From: Eggerthellales bacterium UBA948
Lineage (GTDB): Bacteria; Actinomycetota; Coriobacteriia; Coriobacteriales; UBA8131
Length of the DNA: 9,387 nt
NCBI GenBank assembly: GCA_002293265.1
Contig: DBCW01000015.1
Coordinates: 1 to 9,387 of the forward strand
Reading direction: 5' to 3'
Below, in pieces: positions 6,380 to 9,387 of the stretch. Each line of letters opens with the position of its first letter. Position 1 is the stretch's first letter. Both the position numbers and the translations under genes were made by a program. Under the pieces are notes generated by a model that saw nothing but the letters and a program-made list of their open reading frames with translations, ran no database searches and was not told where the DNA came from.

Positions 6380-7126
6380 ATGATGCAAGAGAAGCTTTTG
6401 ATCGTAAATGATGCAAGGTTACACCTCTACACCGTTTTATGGCATGTTTTTTCTGAGAGCGCATCTGCGACCCAAGTAGAAGTGGTTTTTGGTGGAGCTA
6501 CCATTGATGCCTTGTCGATCTTTGAAGACTCCGACAACGATGCATACGCTTCTGCATTTAATGATATACGGGCTTTGCAAAAAAATTTCGCAGCCAAAGA
6601 TTCCTCAGAGCTTCAGACAAAGTGTATTAGTTTGGAAGCTGATTACTCGCGCCTATTCATAGGTCCTCAGACCGTTTTAGCTCCGCAATGGGAGTCGGTT
6701 TACACATCACCAAAACGCCTCTTATTTCAGCAAAGCACTCTAAAGGTAAGAGAATTCTTTTCTTCAGAAGGATATGTATTCTCGGGCTATCCAAATGAGC
6801 CGGATGACAGTCTAACGGCCGAGCTGGACTTTATTAGGCAGCTTGCAATTAACTTCAATGATAGCGCCGAAGATGCAAACTATAAAGAATGCTTAAGACT
6901 GATTGAGGTGCAAAAAGAGTTCCTGATTAATCATCTTTTATTATGGATCGATGATTTTGTTCAAGCGCTCAATGAGGCTAATGCTGATCTTTATTACCAT
7001 GCTTTAGCAAGAATGCTCGCTGAGTTTATAAAGGTTGATGTTGCGGCACTTGAGCAGATAAGTAGTGCAATCCAAGAAGGTGGTTTATTGGACTTGCAGA
7101 TAACTGCTGACAAAAAGCCAAAGTAA
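6380..7126 (+). CDS. TorD/DmsD-family molybdoenzyme maturation chaperone
   Basis: The 248-residue protein is predicted to be helical and soluble and shows the landmarks of TorD-type chaperones. These are EADYSRLFIGP (86-96) followed by PQWESVY (102-108), an EPDDSLTAELDFI segment (140-152) that corresponds to the family's E-PDH...EL.F motif, and FLINHLLLWIDDF (181-193). Such proteins bind the catalytic subunit, often its N-terminal signal, until the molybdenum cofactor is inserted. I start at ATG 6380 because AGGGAG lies four bases upstream (seven from an adjacent second ATG at 6383). An in-frame ATG at 6320 has no ribosome binding site. It is slightly longer than the usual 180-220 residues, with an N-terminal extension. 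Its likely client, the catalytic subunit, has no Tat signal, so its role would be cofactor loading rather than export proofreading. It sits ahead of the sensor kinase, nine bases apart. Confidence 0.85.
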   Translation: MMQEKLLIVNDARLHLYTVLWHVFSESASATQVEVVFGGATIDALSIFEDSDNDAYASAFNDIRALQKNFAAKDSSELQTKCISLEADYSRLFIGPQTVLAPQWESVYTSPKRLLFQQSTLKVREFFSSEGYVFSGYPNEPDDSLTAELDFIRQLAINFNDSAEDANYKECLRLIEVQKEFLINHLLLWIDDFVQALNEANADLYYHALARMLAEFIKVDVAALEQISSAIQEGGLLDLQITADKKPK

Positions 7127-7135
7127 CAAACGGTC

Positions 7136-8797
7136 ATGAAAGGGGTAAAGCTAAGAACCAAGATTATCGGACTCTTGGTCGCTTTTGCACTGATAGCTTT
7201 GGTGGCTAATGTAATATGGAATTCAACTCACTTGCGCTCACGAGCCGAGCAAGAAATGCTTGAAAAAACACAGATACTTGCAGCTCAGATGGAATCTTCG
7301 TGGGAGTTTATAGAGATCAACCAATCTAGAATAGATACCGATGCTGATGGTTCGTACAACTTCAAAGGACTTTACTGCGCCATTGCAGGCAAAAGCATCA
7401 GTAGAATATTTATGCAGAAATCGGATTATTCTGTACGCTATGTAAGCGAAATGCCAAGAAATCCAAATGCATTTGCCGATGATTTTGAGCAAGCTGCTTT
7501 TCAGTCTTTCACAGATACAAAAACCGAGTACTTTGCGATCACCACATACCTTGATAAAGACGTATTTAGATACGTAACGCCTTTATATATCCGTGATTCG
7601 TGCATGAGTTGTCACGGAACTCCTGCAAACGAGATCGACATTACCGGATACCCAAAAGAGGGCATGGCTGTTGGTGATGTCGGTGGAGCCATAAGCATCA
7701 TAATGCCGGTCGATCTTTATCTATCAAATATCAATGCGACAGTGTGGCAGCAAGCTTTATACACGTTTCTCATCACAGTAATCTCGATGATAATCATATT
7801 CATGGCAATGTCTCGCCTGGTCACAAAGCCGATATCAAAGTTAGAGTTGGCTACAAAAGATATCGAAGATGGCAAACTAGACATCGACATTAGTGATATT
7901 AACAATGCTGATGAGATTGGACGCTTGGCTGTTCATTTTAAATCGATGGCCGAGCAGCTAAACTTCGTGTACAACAATCTTGAAGAACAAGTTCACAGTC
8001 GCACATTGGAACTTCATGAGGCAAACAAGATCCTTGAGCAGCAACGTATTCAACTTGAAGAAGCCAACATGTTGCTCAAGGAAGAAAGTGATTATAAATC
8101 GGAGTTCCTCACCATAATTAGCCATGACTTACGCACACCATTAACTGTGATCTTGGCATTTACCGAAGTTTGGTTAGAAAACATCGATTCGCGTGATGAG
8201 CGAGAGATCATGGCGGTGCAAGAGATACACGAAAATGGTCAGTTACTTTTGCAGATGATCAACAATCTGCTTGAAGCAGCGCGAATTGATGCTGATAGGC
8301 TGGAACTACATCTTGAACCTTTGGATTTATTTGATCTTGTTGGTTTAGTTAAGCGTACGTTAGGGTTTTTGGCTGAGCGCAAAGGCATTGAGCTTGCGAT
8401 CAATATTGCAAGTGATGTACCGATAATTTGTGCAGATTGGGAAAAGACTCGGCGCATACTGGAAAACCTGGTTGCAAACGCTGTAAAGTACACACAACGT
8501 GGTGGGCATGTTTGCATTTTTGTCCAATACGATGAAGCTAAAAACGATGTGGTCATCAAAGTGCAAGATGATGGCATTGGCATCAAGAAAAACGATCTTG
8601 ATGCAATATTTGAAGAGTTCACGCAAGCTGATCACTCGTCGCATCGACGCTATAAGGGTACCGGACTTGGTTTATCTGTTGTTAAAAAGTTGGTGCTAGC
8701 GCATAACGGTGAGATATCAGCTATAAGCACATATAAGGAGGGATCAACATTTATAGTGCGTATGCCGGTGGGGGCGATGGATCTTCATGATCAGTAG
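7136..8797 (+). CDS. Membrane sensor histidine kinase with extracytoplasmic Tll0287-like (DUF3365) haem-motif domain
   Basis: The 553-residue protein has a first membrane helix (about 9-27), an extracytoplasmic region (about 30-203), a second helix (205-226), a HAMP linker (about 227-280), a long coiled coil (280-322) and a kinase core. The sensor region ends with RDSCMSCHG, so C156-M-S-C159-H160 is a c-type haem attachment motif. With the preceding FRYVTPLY segment and following GDVGGAISI this resembles Tll0287-like (DUF3365) domains. The kinase core is intact: H330 in SHDLRTP is the phosphorylation site, N448 lies in the N box, DDGIGI (478-483) is the G1 box, FEEF (492-495) the F box, and GTGLGL (508-513) the G2 box. 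It should sense redox state or a small ligand through haem outside the membrane and phosphorylate the response regulator downstream. The ribosome binding site is poor, so it may rely on coupling to the chaperone gene. It ends in tandem stops TAG-TAA. Confidence 0.9.
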   Translation: MKGVKLRTKIIGLLVAFALIALVANVIWNSTHLRSRAEQEMLEKTQILAAQMESSWEFIEINQSRIDTDADGSYNFKGLYCAIAGKSISRIFMQKSDYSVRYVSEMPRNPNAFADDFEQAAFQSFTDTKTEYFAITTYLDKDVFRYVTPLYIRDSCMSCHGTPANEIDITGYPKEGMAVGDVGGAISIIMPVDLYLSNINATVWQQALYTFLITVISMIIIFMAMSRLVTKPISKLELATKDIEDGKLDIDISDINNADEIGRLAVHFKSMAEQLNFVYNNLEEQVHSRTLELHEANKILEQQRIQLEEANMLLKEESDYKSEFLTIISHDLRTPLTVILAFTEVWLENIDSRDEREIMAVQEIHENGQLLLQMINNLLEAARIDADRLELHLEPLDLFDLVGLVKRTLGFLAERKGIELAINIASDVPIICADWEKTRRILENLVANAVKYTQRGGHVCIFVQYDEAKNDVVIKVQDDGIGIKKNDLDAIFEEFTQADHSSHRRYKGTGLGLSVVKKLVLAHNGEISAISTYKEGSTFIVRMPVGAMDLHDQ

Positions 8798-8870
8798 TAA
8801 ATGTTCATGGAGGTTTAGGAGTTGGTGTTTCCCTGGCGAAGTACCGATTAATTGTTTGTAAGTCAGATTC

Positions 8871-8891
8871 TGCTCAGATATAGCTGAGGCA
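8871..8891 (+). other. Small stem-loop in the kinase-regulator gap
   Basis: TGCTCAG (8871-8877) pairs with CTGAGGCA (8884-8891) with one bulged base around the loop ATATAG. It lies within the 159 bases between the kinase stop and the response regulator start, a long gap for a two-component pair. It could attenuate or process the transcript, or be chance. No other clear signal is seen in 8798-8956. Confidence 0.25.
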
Positions 8892-8956
8892 AACTGTGTA
8901 GAAGATCAAGCGCAATGAATAAATTGGTGCTTCACAAGAGAAAAGGATCAAATCTC

Positions 8957-9387
8957 ATGAAGATTATGTTAGCCGATGATGAACAAGCAATGCGAACTTT
9001 AGTCGAGCGGATTATCTTGGACTGCGGTTATGATTTTGTATCAGTAAGTGATGGGTTAAGCGTCTTTAATGTTTTTGAGCAAGAGAGACCAGATCTGTTG
9101 CTTTTGGACGTAATGTTACCGGGAATGGATGGTTTTGAGGTCTGTCAGGAACTACGTGCGAAAAATGTTGAGACTCCAATAATTTTTCTTTCCGCAAAAG
9201 GAGATATAGTCGATAGAAGAGTGGGCTTTTCGAGTGGAGCTGATGACTACATAGTTAAGCCGTTTAGTGCGCAAGAATTGACTTTGAAGATAAAGGCTAA
9301 TTTGCGAAGCAGAGCCCAAGTGGAACAAAGTAATATCGAGCGCCTGATATTTGATGGAATTGAGATCGATCTGATCGCCCACCAAGT
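8957..9387 (+). CDS. OmpR-family response regulator, 3' end cut by the window
   Basis: The visible 143 residues contain a full receiver domain: acidic pair D7-D8, phospho-acceptor D51 in LLLLDVMLPGMDG, the switch residue S79, and K101 in the conserved KPF. After residue 129 the sequence ERLIFDGIEIDL begins the N-terminal strands of an OmpR/PhoB winged-helix DNA-binding domain, which continues past the window. The ATG at 8957 has AAGGA nine bases upstream and puts the first receiver strand at the start, as usual. An in-frame ATG at 8915 would add 14 residues that do not belong to the fold and has a poor ribosome binding site. It is the likely partner of the kinase upstream. Its targets are unknown, but the oxidoreductase operon and the chaperone promoter are natural candidates. 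Confidence 0.9.
   Translation, partial: MKIMLADDEQAMRTLVERIILDCGYDFVSVSDGLSVFNVFEQERPDLLLLDVMLPGMDGFEVCQELRAKNVETPIIFLSAKGDIVDRRVGFSSGADDYIVKPFSAQELTLKIKANLRSRAQVEQSNIERLIFDGIEIDLIAHQ

Noticed and set aside
8239..8622. 127-codon minus-strand open frame within the kinase gene
   Set aside because: Ser-rich antisense shadow of the kinase catalytic domain.
8853..8883. Possible separate promoter for the response regulator (TTGTTT with GATATA)
   Set aside because: Spacing is too long and both hexamers are weak matches; the gene is more simply read as part of the kinase transcript.

Overview
The window holds a complete anaerobic respiratory module of the molybdopterin (DMSO reductase) superfamily, with its regulators, its maturation chaperone and a redox-type two-component system. 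No rRNA, tRNA, CRISPR array, insertion sequence or phage gene is visible. The gene content (DmsABC-like operon, MFS carrier of oxalate/formate antiporter type, TorD chaperone, haem-motif sensor kinase) and the AGGAG-type ribosome binding sites fit an anaerobic gut-type bacterium such as an Eggerthellaceae/Coriobacteriia member. The base composition looks lower in G+C than the best known genera of that family. The assignment is an inference from content and style only; an anaerobic Firmicute is possible.

Layout. (1) Bases 1-207: no gene; part of an inverted pair of short palindromic repeats and a stem-loop. (2) 208-867, minus: the remnant of an MFS transporter that lacks its first helices and about two central ones. 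(3) 868-999: intergenic, with a strong stem-loop. (4) 1000-4767, minus: a three-gene operon in the order catalytic subunit, four-cluster iron-sulfur subunit, DmsC-type membrane anchor. The genes are packed with a 1-base gap and then a 22-base overlap. (5) 4768-4916: the operon's leader, with a perfect 8-bp dyad. (6) 4917-6094, minus: a LysR-family regulator whose stop codon overlaps the start of a 66-residue two-cluster ferredoxin. (7) 6095-6379: divergent intergenic region with a TATAAT promoter element. (8) 6380-9387, plus: a TorD-type chaperone, a sensor histidine kinase whose extracytoplasmic domain carries a CxxCH haem motif, and an OmpR-type response regulator cut by the window end.

How the parts may work together (inference). 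The anchor would pass electrons from quinol through the four-cluster subunit to the molybdenum enzyme. The TorD-like protein would hold the catalytic subunit for cofactor insertion. The LysR protein and the kinase/regulator pair would control expression in response to substrate and redox state. The catalytic subunit shows no twin-arginine signal, so the active site probably faces the cytoplasm, which is unlike classical DmsABC. The substrate cannot be read from the sequence. Candidates are sulfur/N-oxide type acceptors or aromatic (catechol-dehydroxylase-like) compounds.
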